Below are positions 10,091 to 20,800 of a DNA stretch of 64,000 nt, in pieces. The first letter of the stretch is position 1. The number at the start of each line of letters is the position of its first letter. The translations under genes and the position numbers were made by a program. The notes under the pieces were generated by a model. That model saw only the letters and a list, made by a program, of their open reading frames with translations, was not told where the DNA came from and searched no databases. Source of the stretch: Larix kaempferi (taxonomy: Eukaryota; Streptophyta; Pinopsida; Pinales; Pinaceae); assembly GCA_027924585.1 (NCBI GenBank), contig BSBM01001138.1, positions 7,488,001 through 7,552,000 of the forward strand, read 5' to 3'.

Positions 10091-13000
10091 TTAAAAGAAG
10101 AAGACTTCGCCACTTTCCACCATGCTGGAGTCCATCCATTCCTCCCAAACAAGATATCCTTCAGAGCCCAAAAAAGCTTGCTTTGATAAGCAATCAGCCT
10201 GTCCATTGTGTTCTCGGAAGATGTGGGAAAAAGAGATGTGTTCCTGTATATCAATCTCCTCTCTAACGCGCATACACCAGTGTTTAAGAGCTAATACATT
10301 TAAATCATAATCTTTAGCTGCCCATTTGATAGTAACACGAGAATCTCCGAAGACCTTTATATTTACCAAACCAAAGATGTTTGCACATTTCAGAACACAC
10401 CACAGAGCTAATAGCTCTGCCTTCATATTGCTTCCATTTCCACAGTTGAGACAGAGAGACAAGTAGTGACCATCATTCAAATAAATAACTCCACTAGCAA
10501 CACATAATCCATGCTGAGCAGCCCCATCAAAAAATAGAATGGGTTGATCCACAATAAAAGAAAACTGACCAATCTTCCTATCCACAACCTTATTGGTCAC
10601 AGCAGTATATTGTTGTGCTAATTTTAAGACTACAAGCCCACAAGCCTCAAAATCAGGCAATTTATCTTGAAAGGTAACCAAATTACGAAAATACCAGAGG
10701 GCCCATGAAATAAAAATAGGAACCTGTAATGTCTCTTTAGAAGATCTAAACCAGCTAAGCAGAGACTTACCAAAATCACCATCTTCCCATACCTTAATGA
10801 TTGTCAACTTTGTACAACAAAAATTCCAGACTTTTTTACCAAAGGAGCAAAAGACAAACAGATGATTGATAGATTCAGAATCTTCCTTACATAATATACA
10901 CCAATTTGGACCACACCAACTACGCCTTGAAAGATTGTCCCAAGATTTCAAGGTTCCCTGCAAAGCATGCCATAAGAAACACTTGTGCTTTAATGGAAGA
11001 TTCGACTTCCATATCTGTTTATACCACCAGTTTTGAGGAAAAAAATACTTCTCTTGCATAATTCTGTCATAAGTTGATTTTGCAGTAACTACTCCAGTTT
11101 TAACATTCCCATTCCATACCAGCCTATCTTCCTGATCAGATAAAGAAAATCCGGCCAAACAAAGAGCATTGACATAGTTATCCCAAGTGATTGCATCATC
11201 ACCATCCAACCCCAAATCACTGGATTTAAACCAATATGATTGACCAGAAAAATTCTTAATACTCTTTAATGATGTCAACCCATATATCTTTAAGTAATCT
11301 AGGATTTTTTTAGAAAGATGAACAGAATCATCAATACCCAAAATATTATCTTTTCCCACCCTGATGACTTCACCATTTCCCAACTGCCACTTCAAGTCAC
11401 CAATGATCCAGCCTGAAACGTTAAGAAGCCCGCGCCATAAAGGATAGCAGCCAAATCTTGAAGGCATATACAGTCTGATCCATTCAACCAAATCCATATT
11501 TATATACTTCACAAATGCAATCTTGGACCAAAGATTTTGTTTAAAAAGACACCTCCATAAGCTTTTTGTTCTAAGAGCCATGCTGAAGGATTTTAAATCC
11601 TTAATCCCCCAACCACCAAATTTTTCAGGCCTGGAGACCGATTCCCACCCTATCATAACCAAAGAGGCACGATCTTTCCCACCGGTCCACAAAAAAATTG
11701 AAAATCAATTTCCTTATAACATTTAAAATGTAGGTGGGGATCTCGAGGAGAGACATCCAATATACAGGAATCCCCAAAAGAACCGCTTTGATCAAAGTAA
11801 GCTTGCCACCAACAGAGAGCATTCTATATGCCCAATGGGAGATACAAGCTTCAACTTTCCGAACGAGCCACCACCAATCCTTAATCTAATAGTTGTTAGG
11901 TCTAAAAAAAAACCCAAATATTTAAGCCCTTCATCTAAAGGATGATAGACATAAGGAAAAATAGTTGTAATTTCCCATCTTCTATCAGATTCCACATTAT
12001 AATAATGGAAGCTCAACTTAGTTGAACTTACCTTCATCCCAGAAACACGACAGAAGCAATCCAAAATATTCTTGAAGACCCTCCAATCAGCAGCAGTATC
12101 CAGGCCCGCCAATAACACATCATCTACAAAGATCAAATGAGTTAAAACACATCCAATTCCCATTTCTATTCCCTTGATTAAACCATCCTGCTTGGCAATG
12201 TTTAGCATCCTGATAAGAGCATCGATAATTAATAGTAACAATAATGGGGATAAAGGACATCCTTGTCAGATTCCCCTTGTACACTGGAAAAAAGTTGTGG
12301 GCGAACCATTTATCAATATAGCAATGCTAGCCATTGAGACACATGACATGATCCAATTAAGGACTAGAGGAGGTACCCCAATTTGGATCAATATAAGTCT
12401 TAAGAAAGTCCAATTAACCCGATCATATGCCTTTTCCAAATCTAATTTTAGAAGCATTGCACTGAATTTACGATTTTTGATGGAGTGAAGAAGTTCCTGA
12501 GATGCCCCGATGGCATCATGAATTTGCCTGTTATGCAGAAAACCAAACTGTTCATCAGTAATATGATCTGAGAGAGCCGATTTAATTCTTTGACCAATAA
12601 TTTTGGAGACTAACTTGTAAGCCAGATTACAAAGATCTATAGGCCTGTAATCTCCAAAATTTGCAGGTTTTCCCTTTTTTGGAATCAACGTAACAAAGGT
12701 AGAATTTAGAGCACCAGAAGAGAAACCCTGCAGCCTTCTATATTACACCATGCTCAAAATATCAGGCCCTATAAACTCAATGAAATGAATATAAATCTCC
12801 ACAGGCCAATCGTCGGGACCAAGACTTTTTTCACTGGCAAAGAGATGCAAAGTTTTTTCCACCTCCTCAAGAGTAGCCTCCCGTCCAAGAGCTTCTGCTT
12901 CAACATCATTAAAGAATCGGGGGGAAATTTCTGTAATTCTAATATGTTCCATCAAATCTCACTTACCCTCATCTTTATAAATATTTCCAAAATGTTTGAC

Positions 13001-14200
13001 AGCTTTAGATTTCAACGCCTCACCACCAGAGCAAATGTTACCTTCAGAATCATTCAATTCCCAAATTGAATTTAGATTATGATGGGTTGAAGAAAAGGAA
13101 TGGAAGAACTTAGTGTTTCGATCGCCATGATTGATCCACAACGCCCTTCTTTTCAACCTCCATTCCATCTCCTCCTAAAGAAGAATATCCTCTCTTTTCT
13201 TCTCAAGCATTTTAACCACCTCAAAATCTTCCCTACTCAACTCACCATTAAAATTTTCCTTATGGATCTTTTGGATTTCAGCTTCAAGAGAAGCCAAATC
13301 CTTCTTATCAGATTCCTTTCTATGCTTGACCCAACCAATAACCACCTTTTTAAGACTTCTCATTTTATTACAGAATATATCTAACGGGTTATCCCCTTCA
13401 GCAGCAACAGAAAACCAGAAACCTTTCACCATATTACAAAAAACTTCCTCTAACAGCCAAGAGTTGTTAAATTTAAAAGGAAAATTAGATTTCACCCCAT
13501 AATCGTCAAACTGAAATAGGATAGGCCAGTGATTGGACACTTTTTGCTCATGGATCCAGGAACGATATCTCTGAAATTTTTCCAGCAAGGATGCCTTTAC
13601 CAAGAAATGATCAAGACGCTTATGAACACCATCTTCACTCCCTCTACCATTACTCCAGGAGGGGCACAATTTAGAAGGAGCAACATCAATTAACTCATAA
13701 TCCATCAGTAGATTACTGAAATAATCCGCCATGGGATCAATTCTAGATTTTTTCCCCCAAATTTCCGAAGGTGACTTTGTAAAATTTAAGTCACCTGCAA
13801 AAATAAGACTCTCATCATTTAATAGCCCAGAAACCGAAAGAGAATCCCAAAAGTTCTGCTTGTTAGAGTATGGATCATAACAGTTGAAAACCGATAAACA
13901 AAGGTTCTGGCTGACACAATAGCCCTTCAATAGAATCCCCCAATCAGTCCTGAATGCTTTGAAAGAAAACAACTGAGGGTTCCATGCAGCTGCCAAACCC
14001 CCAGAAAGGCCAGAAGCATCCAAAGCAGTGACCTCCCAGTTTGGCAGAATATTTCCAATTTTTGATACAGCATCAAAACTAGAACACATAGTTTCTTGAA
14101 TTAAAACAATACCCGGGATGGTAACAAGGAAAAGGTTGGATAGGGCCCTAGCCCTCGAAGCCCCACCCAACCCACGAACATTCAGGGAAATTAAAGACAT
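10091..14200 (-). pseudogene. LINE 2 ORF2 (endonuclease, RT, zf-RVT, RNase H)
   Basis: One ~1,370-codon frame starts at 14200 (MSLISLNVRGLG). Endonuclease motifs are LNVRGLG, IVLIQET, GDLNF, RLDHFLV and SNHWPI (D of the usual SDH is N). The RT domain follows, with PKKGKPANFGDYRPIDLCN, LKLDLEKAYDRVNW and the catalytic FVDDVLLAG. The zinc-finger-like region has PNWCILCKEDSESINHLFVFC. The C-terminal RNase H has FFDGAA, KAELLAL, GDSR and NGQADCLSK, which supply its acidic residues. In-frame stops lie at about 13175, 12959, 12743 and 12266. A pair of compensating shifts lies between 11830 and 11690. The last 533 codons (11692-10091) are intact. The enzyme would nick the target and reverse transcribe the element RNA. 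Confidence 0.9.
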
Positions 14201-14426
14201 TAAGAACTATCCACAATGGGCTTCTATGCTCTAAGACCCATAATAGGAACATCTCCAAACCCACAGTCAACATTAAACGACCCTCCATTCAACAATGGAA
14301 CAAGATCAGGAGGTTTTTTCTTTTTCTTCCCCTTTCTAAAGTCACATTATGAAATTTAGGAGGGGGATAGGAAAAACATTTGAATCCGAAATAGGGTTTT
14401 TAGAAAAAGTAGCAATAGGGATAAAA

Positions 14427-15810
14427 TCAAACCCCCCCTGGAGCCACTAACCTCCAAACAAGTAGAGACCACAACATCAATAGGTTTTTAAGAAAGGTTG
14501 ATAACCGACTCACTAACAGGGAGAACAGGGGTAGGATTATGTGAAGAGGAGTAATCGGAAGCATTTGGAAACCCCTCACAAAAAGCACATCCGAGGAAGT
14601 ACTAGGGCACGAAATAGTAGGGCATGAATCAACCCCATTGATAGTGTCAAGACAACTAAAAACCCTAGAGGGCCCAGGAATAGAAATAGGTTTTGATAAA
14701 CCATGCCTCAACTGCACTTCCCCCATTTAAATCCTTCTATCTAAATCCACTTCTTGATCAGAAATAAAATCTAACTACGCTTTAGAAAGATCAGAATAGG
14801 CAGATTCCGGGGGGATTTTCAACTTACCAGAAACTGGATTCCTCGGAGAAGCCAGAACAAACTATGGAGGGTTGAAGGTTTTTCGACGACACGAATCCTT
14901 CAAACAGGACAAAAGCTTAGGGAATTTTGCTTGAATGTGCCCTACCTCACGACAGTGAAAACACTGAAACATAACTCTATAGAAATCCAACTGTTGGTTC
15001 CAGCTTCTATCACCCCAAACAATTTCCATGGCAGTCGACAGTCCCAAACTCAAATCAATCTCCACCAACACCTTTGCATAGCGTCTATCAATTCCAAAGA
15101 GTGAGCTTTTGTCCACTCTGATGCACTTACCAACCGAATTTGCCAACCCAACCACAGTATCCTCAGTTCATATTTCAATAGGGAGGCCAGGCAAAATCAT
15201 CCAGAGATGACGAATACCTTGACGCTCATGAATAGGATCAAAAGCGACATGCCAGCGTTTAAGATTCAAAGAGCCATCCTTGAACAACCAGATCCCCTCA
15301 AGAACCGAGCTGAAGCCTCCGAGCTGGGGAAGATGAACAGTATCCATTGATTAACCAACATATTAATCGTCGGACTATTCCCGACGACAGGCGACCAATT
15401 TTTATTAACCCACTCCACAATTTCCTCCTTCGAACCAGAAGCATATTCTAATCTCCCTACAAATGCCCTATCCGCCAGCATCCCAACCCTCTCCAAATTT
15501 TCACCCATAGGAATTACAAATCTCTCAACATTCTCTCTAGCCTTGAGAGTCTTATCCCACCACCGATTTTAGCTTTGACACCAGCCAAATTAGGGTTTCT
15601 CCCATACCTGTGAGCAGAGGAAGGAAAATCAACAGGACTTTCACCAGAAGCAAACCCGTGAGAATGACTAGAAAGGGGATCAAAACCCCTCTCGTGCGAA
15701 GTCATATCCAGGAAACCGGTCCAGCCGGTAAACACCACCACCTGTCCAGCGCAGAAATGATAACAATAGACGCCACCCATAGAAGCATACAACTGTCCCT
15801 GCAAGGCAGT
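14427..15810 (-). pseudogene. LINE 2 ORF1 (DUF4283/zinc-knuckle RNA-binding protein), frameshifted
   Basis: Pieces in successive frames are 15804-15514 (N terminus, SHERGFDPLSSHSHGFASGE), 15508-15266 (DUF4283 region, LADRAFVGRLEY..WVNKNWSP), 15155-14862 and 14726-14427 (C-terminal tail). The 15155 piece holds IRVDKSSLFGIDRRYAKVLV and a knuckle reading CFHCREVGHIQAKF, where the final cysteine of CX2CX4HX4C is F. The protein would coat element RNA. At least three frameshifts and the lost zinc ligand argue against function. Confidence 0.8.
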
Positions 15811-15967
15811 ACTAAACCCTAGGTGACAAATCCGGGAGTGGACCCTAGCAAAAAGAAAGGGGGATTAGCCTCACTAATCCATAACCAAGGACGTCCATCA
15901 AACGACAAACCGCCACAAACAAACCAGCAGAATTTGCAGGGCAAGCCTGTGAAACCCTAGTTGTCCT

Positions 15968-15982
15968 TATGTTTGTCTTTTT
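15968..15982. repeat. TSD of LINE 2, 5' side
   Basis: TATGTTTGTCTTTTT, an exact copy of 9846-9860. Confidence 0.85.
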
Positions 15983-18818
15983 ATTAACATATATATTTTT
16001 AATTAATAAGAATATATAAATATGAGTTTGTTTAATTTATTTTTCTTTTTCTTTTGACTTAGCACTAATATATATAAACTTTTATGGTTACACAAACAAT
16101 ATATGTATATGGTGCCTTTTTATTTTTATTGATATATGTATTTTTAATTAATACAATACATTTGACTTACTTTTTATCAAGATATAATTGCACACTATTA
16201 TTTATACTTATTTTTATTTTTACAAAATATATTTTAAAAATATTATATATCTTGAAATTTATAATAGTATTATACACCACTTGAATTGCAAGGAATGTAG
16301 CCAACTCTTTTAAAAATAAAGATATGAATTAGCTTTTATTAATAGTATTTTTAATAATAAATAAGTAACAAAATTAATATCATATACATACTAAAAAAAT
16401 TGTAAACATATAAATTATATCTTAACTATAAACATAATCTTAAGGAAATGACTAATGGCTTTGCACCTATTTCTTTTGTTTAGATACTAATATGTCAACC
16501 AAATCAAATCACAAATTCTATACAAGTCCAAAGTTAAGTCACAGATTGTGTGTTAATCAATTATCATTTAAATTAAAGAATATTCAAACATCATTTAAAC
16601 TCTTATTTAATATAAATAAGAGTAAATTATGTCCCAATCAAACATCATTTAATCTATTATTATGTTCGTGAGATATATAGTGATTGTTTGAGTAGGGTAG
16701 GAATTTGGAAAAAATATTACTTGTCATTTTCATGGTTAGACATTATATATAGATATTTTTACATTTTTTTATGGTAAATTTAAAATATAGATTGTATTTG
16801 ATGAGCAAAATGGTCCATGATGAACATTTTTCCCATCAAATTTCAACCCTGGGCAATAATCAATTGGTCCGTACACTAAACAATTTTTGGTCAATTTTAA
16901 AATTGTGAAAGTTGAAATTTTATTTTATTAAATGAAAATTTTCAAAAAATATTTATTTAAATTTTGATTGACACTTGAACGATGATGTATTCCTGGAAGT
17001 CTAAAGTGGAGGAGGGTGCAACGGGCTAAGATCATCCATGTACATGTTACATTGAATTCTTGCAACAACATTGAGTGTTTTAGATCCATCCACTACTCTT
17101 TTACACCTGCTCTAAACTTCCTCAAATTCATCCACTCGTTATCGTGCATGTATTGCGTGCATTATCCAAACTTGAATATCATTAAGCAAGAATCCAACCA
17201 TCTTCCATATCTTTTAGATGAAATACCATACACACTGCATTTTTTCCATCTCCACCAAGAGCATCCCCATCGCCTCTAGCTTCTTTGTTATCATTTCCCC
17301 CTATGAAGGAAAGAGAGAGAATTTTATTCCACATATGTGTGGAGAAAATGTAAGCCTCACAAGGTTTCTCGCATTCATATAAATTGTGAAGAAGTATCCA
17401 TGATTTCCTTACGTTGGGTCAAGACTACTTAGACTAAAGACTAGTTATGAATTTGGTTGAAGAGGCATCGTCATTGCATTGCTTAGAGACACAACCAAAT
17501 ATGCACAGGTATTCAACTCGTAGCGATGATTATAATATATCTTCTTGCAAGTCCCAAGGCAATTCATCCCACCACAATGTTGAGTGATCAACGCTAATCA
17601 TCTATTGAATGTTAGAATAACTCATTGTAGACATGCATTCTTAGTTCATGATATAGTGGGTCTTTCCTTACACATGAAACCTCATATTCCTTCATTACAT
17701 GCTTCTCTAATATTGGAATTTATAACATTAAATGCTTATTCAAAATATTACATTGGAAAGATGCAACATGTTTATTAGACAACGACTAAATTAATTAATA
17801 ATTAATGAAGGAGGCTAAATGCGTGACCATTTGGTTTTTTCAGTTTTTTTATTATTATTATTGAAATTCAGTATTTTTTTATTATTATTATTATTTTTGT
17901 CTCCTGTAAATTCATTTTTTTCCTCCACTCAAATCATTTTTTAGTGTAGAAATAGATTTAACACTCCTGAAAACCCCAAATCACCTCATTTATGTAAGTT
18001 TGGCAGTTGTTATAATGAATTCCCAAAATCTTTGGTATTGAAATGCAAAGAACTAAAAAGTAATAATTTCAATTATATGAGATTTTCACATGAGATTTAT
18101 GGAAAACGTGTATTTCCCCTATAAATCCATAAAACAACATCATAAGATTTGAAAAAGCATTATTCATCCATTAAAGCACATATCAAGATTCCTCAAAGGA
18201 CATATCAAGATTCGTTCACATAGAAACCTCATTGATAGTTACTAAATATGTGGATATATAAAGTTGTTACCAATTTTAAAATTATTTTATAAATATATTT
18301 TTTGAAAGTGACAAAACTTATAATAACTTAGTTGTTAATTGGTAGTGAGGACAATGATTACTAATTGTTATCCACAAATATGGCTTGATTTATCACTATT
18401 ATTTAAGCAAAATCATTCCATTTAAAATGATCCAATGGTGTTTTATAAGGGGGTAGATTTCCACTCCTACAAGATGTCTCTGGGTTTTGGACCATTTACC
18501 TTGTTTCCTTACATCCGAGAAAGAGGAATTATTAGCCAATCATAAGTAGTTTTAGGTCTTACTATATGACCAAAAGGTGGTTTCAACCTAAATAATATCT
18601 ACAAGAAAGTCAATATCCTTTGTAGTCATTGTTGAGGCTACCTCTAGTGGAGTCATGTGTTTTCTAGTAGTATTTAGCCTTAATCTCACACATAAGATCA
18701 TATACTATTCTCAAGTGCAATTTAACCTCTTGCCTAGAATGTAATTGAAGCTTTAAAGTTATAATGAACATCCTCATACAATTATTATAAATTTTCAATT
18801 CAAGACGTTAAACAAATA
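15983..18818. other. Long AT-rich non-coding stretch
   Basis: Open frames are short and low-complexity. An ATT microsatellite lies at about 17847-17895. I see no element terminus, exon or array that I can support. Confidence 0.4.
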
Positions 18819-18935
18819 CAAGATATGGGTGAAAACATGAAGTTGGGAAACAATTTTGGCTTGTTTTTGACAAAAAAAAACTGCTAATTTTTATGTTTTT
18901 CAACTTCGACCTATTCAAACCCATATATCCCTTAG
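18819..18935. repeat. Imperfect ~40-bp inverted repeat (hairpin)
   Basis: The left arm GATATGGGTGAAAACATGAA..GGGAAACAATT pairs imperfectly with the right arm TTTTTCAACTTCGACCTATT..AACCCATATATCCC across a short A-rich loop. A single matching arm (TTTCCCACCTTCACGTTTTC..ACCCATATATG) lies at about 47087-47120, next to the second palindrome array. Confidence 0.55.
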
Positions 18936-19650
18936 GAATTTCAACTTGAAGTAAACACAAAGGTTTTATAGAATTGAATTAGCTTTCTACTCATATTTTT
19001 TTTAATTTTTTTATGGACATATCATGGGACAAATTTGTTGTCAACCAACGGCATATACTTGAAAATTTTAGGTATGGATAATGAGTGACCCGTGTTGACC
19101 ACGGTTTTTTGATATATGGTTATTCATTTTAGGGAAAAAAATTGTAGGCTCATATTCTACACACGCTAAACTTGATCCTGGAGTATATTTTGAGTTTTTT
19201 TAAGACTTGGGAACTATTTTTTATTATTTATCGAAACAACATATGTTCAAAAAATGGTACATTATCAACACATGTTTTTGTCTTCTCATTTTGTTTCAAA
19301 TGTGACTCTTATCAAACAAACTAAAACCAACCCATTGAAGAGGACAGTTCAAGGAACATCCCTGTAGTTTTAAAAAAAAATTTGGCTACGGCATTGTGAT
19401 CATATTGAATTTTCATTGTGATTGATTTTTATGTCACTAAATTTTTTAATGATAAAGTTTAGTAAAAAAATAGTAATCCTAAACGAAATTCGAAATTTTT
19501 TATATTATGAGAAAGTAGATTGAATGAGGAATCTACTGGTATAAACTCTGACATGTAATTCTCATTTTTTGCAGTGGTACAACCTTGTTAAAGTGACACA
19601 TTTCTACATTCTGCAGAAATTCTGCTGGAACTGTTGACCAAAAACTCTAA
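18936..19650. other. AT-rich spacer before the palindrome array
   Basis: No supported gene. It separates the hairpin from the CTCG/CGAG array. Confidence 0.3.
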
Positions 19651-19654
19651 GCCC

Positions 19655-20045
19655 AGAAAATGTCTCGGGTAAGAGCTTTAAAATGTCTTGGGCGAGAGTC
19701 GTTCTCGCTCAAAAATTAACCCAGAGTTAACGAAAACTCTCGGCTGAAAGTTGATTTAAACTCTCGTCGCAGAGGTTATAACATTTCTCACCCAAGAGTT
19801 TTGTTACATAATCCACCGAGAATATTTTAGGCCCCGACACATTAAATATTAATTTTCCTTGATTTGTGGGTGGGATTCCACATTATTCGGACGGGATGCC
19901 TGTGATTCTTGGCCGAGAATGGTATATATAATCTCTCGATCGAGATACTTTTACAAATTATTTCATCCGAGGATTTGTTTTTAGCGGATTGTTTTTTCAG
20001 CCGAGGGTTTGTTTTCAGCTGAGGTTTTTTCAGCCGAGAGTCTAT
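19655..20045 (+). promoter_or_regulatory. Array of CTCG-nn-CGAG palindromes around a TATA box
   Basis: About ten variants of TCTCGNNCGAGA occur in 390 bp: GTCTTGGGCGAGAG (19686), CTCTCGTCGCAGAG (19761), TTCTCACCCAAGAG (19786), TTCTTGGCCGAGAA (about 19907) and ATCTCGATCGAGAT (about 19933, perfect), followed by several CAGCCGAG half-sites. TATATATAA at 19923-19931 sits between two of the sites, and the transposase-like gene starts 0.85 kb downstream. A second array with the same motif lies at 46829-47042 beside another TATA box in the opposite direction. They could be protein-binding promoter elements or transposase-binding subterminal repeats. Confidence 0.55.
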
Positions 20046-20049
20046 TCAT

Positions 20050-20800
20050 TCAATTTCAATTATGCTTAATGCTGCACTTTCTCTCTTCTTGGTTGTTGAA
20101 CCTTAAACCCATCTTATATATTTACAAAATTTTAAATTTCACTTGAAAAGGGTTACAAATCACCACTTTTATCAAGCAAGGATTGGAGATTAAACTCATT
20201 GGTATTTAAAGTAAATTTTTAGTGCTTTTAATGAAGACTATTTTTAGTTTGATAGGCAAAATCTTTTAGGACATTTCCATTGAGAAATTTTTCATCACAT
20301 TATTCTTTATTTTTTAGAATTAGTACTTGTGCGAATTGTATTGGTTGTTGCATGGTGAAATATTCCCTAAAAGAGGCCTTGTTTGTTTGTATTCACTACT
20401 TTTTCTCTTGAATCACCCTTAATGAGAATTTTGATTACATTCGAAATTGTTTTAAGATTTGTAGTATCACATGTCTTTGATGAATATTTGAGATCTAAAG
20501 AATTGAGACTGAAGCACATAACAAGTCTTGCACTATTTTGAAATTGTTGTTTTATATGATCATGGTATTCTTTATATAAAGGTAAGGTTAGATCAATCAA
20601 TGCTTTCTATTCATTTTACATGCATAAGAACTATTTCATGTTGAAGAGGTTTTTGGATACTATTTGGCCATAACAAGAACTATTTCATTTTGAATGAATA
20701 ACACTTATTGGGTCAATGTACTGTTTTTTTTTTTTAGCATATAACTCTCAATTCTCATATGTTTTCATGCATTGGATTTTAGGTCTTTATTTATTTCAAC
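20050..20800 (+). other. Probable 5' leader or upstream region
   Basis: AT-rich sequence between the palindrome array and the first ATG of the transposase-like gene. A T10 run is at 20728. No separate gene is visible; transcription may start downstream of the TATA box at 19923. Confidence 0.35.

Larger units (their letters stand above)
9861..15967 (-). mobile_element. Full-length LINE (L1-type), minus strand
   Basis: About 6.1 kb bounded by a 15-bp direct repeat. Read on the minus strand, the 5' end begins near 15960 with CTAGGGTTTCACAGGC. ORF1 (15.8-14.4 kb), ORF2 (14.2-10.09 kb), a roughly 230-bp 3' region and a short A tail follow. Complete 5' ends are the minority among LINE copies. Several stops and frameshifts show that this one is inactive. 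Confidence 0.9.
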
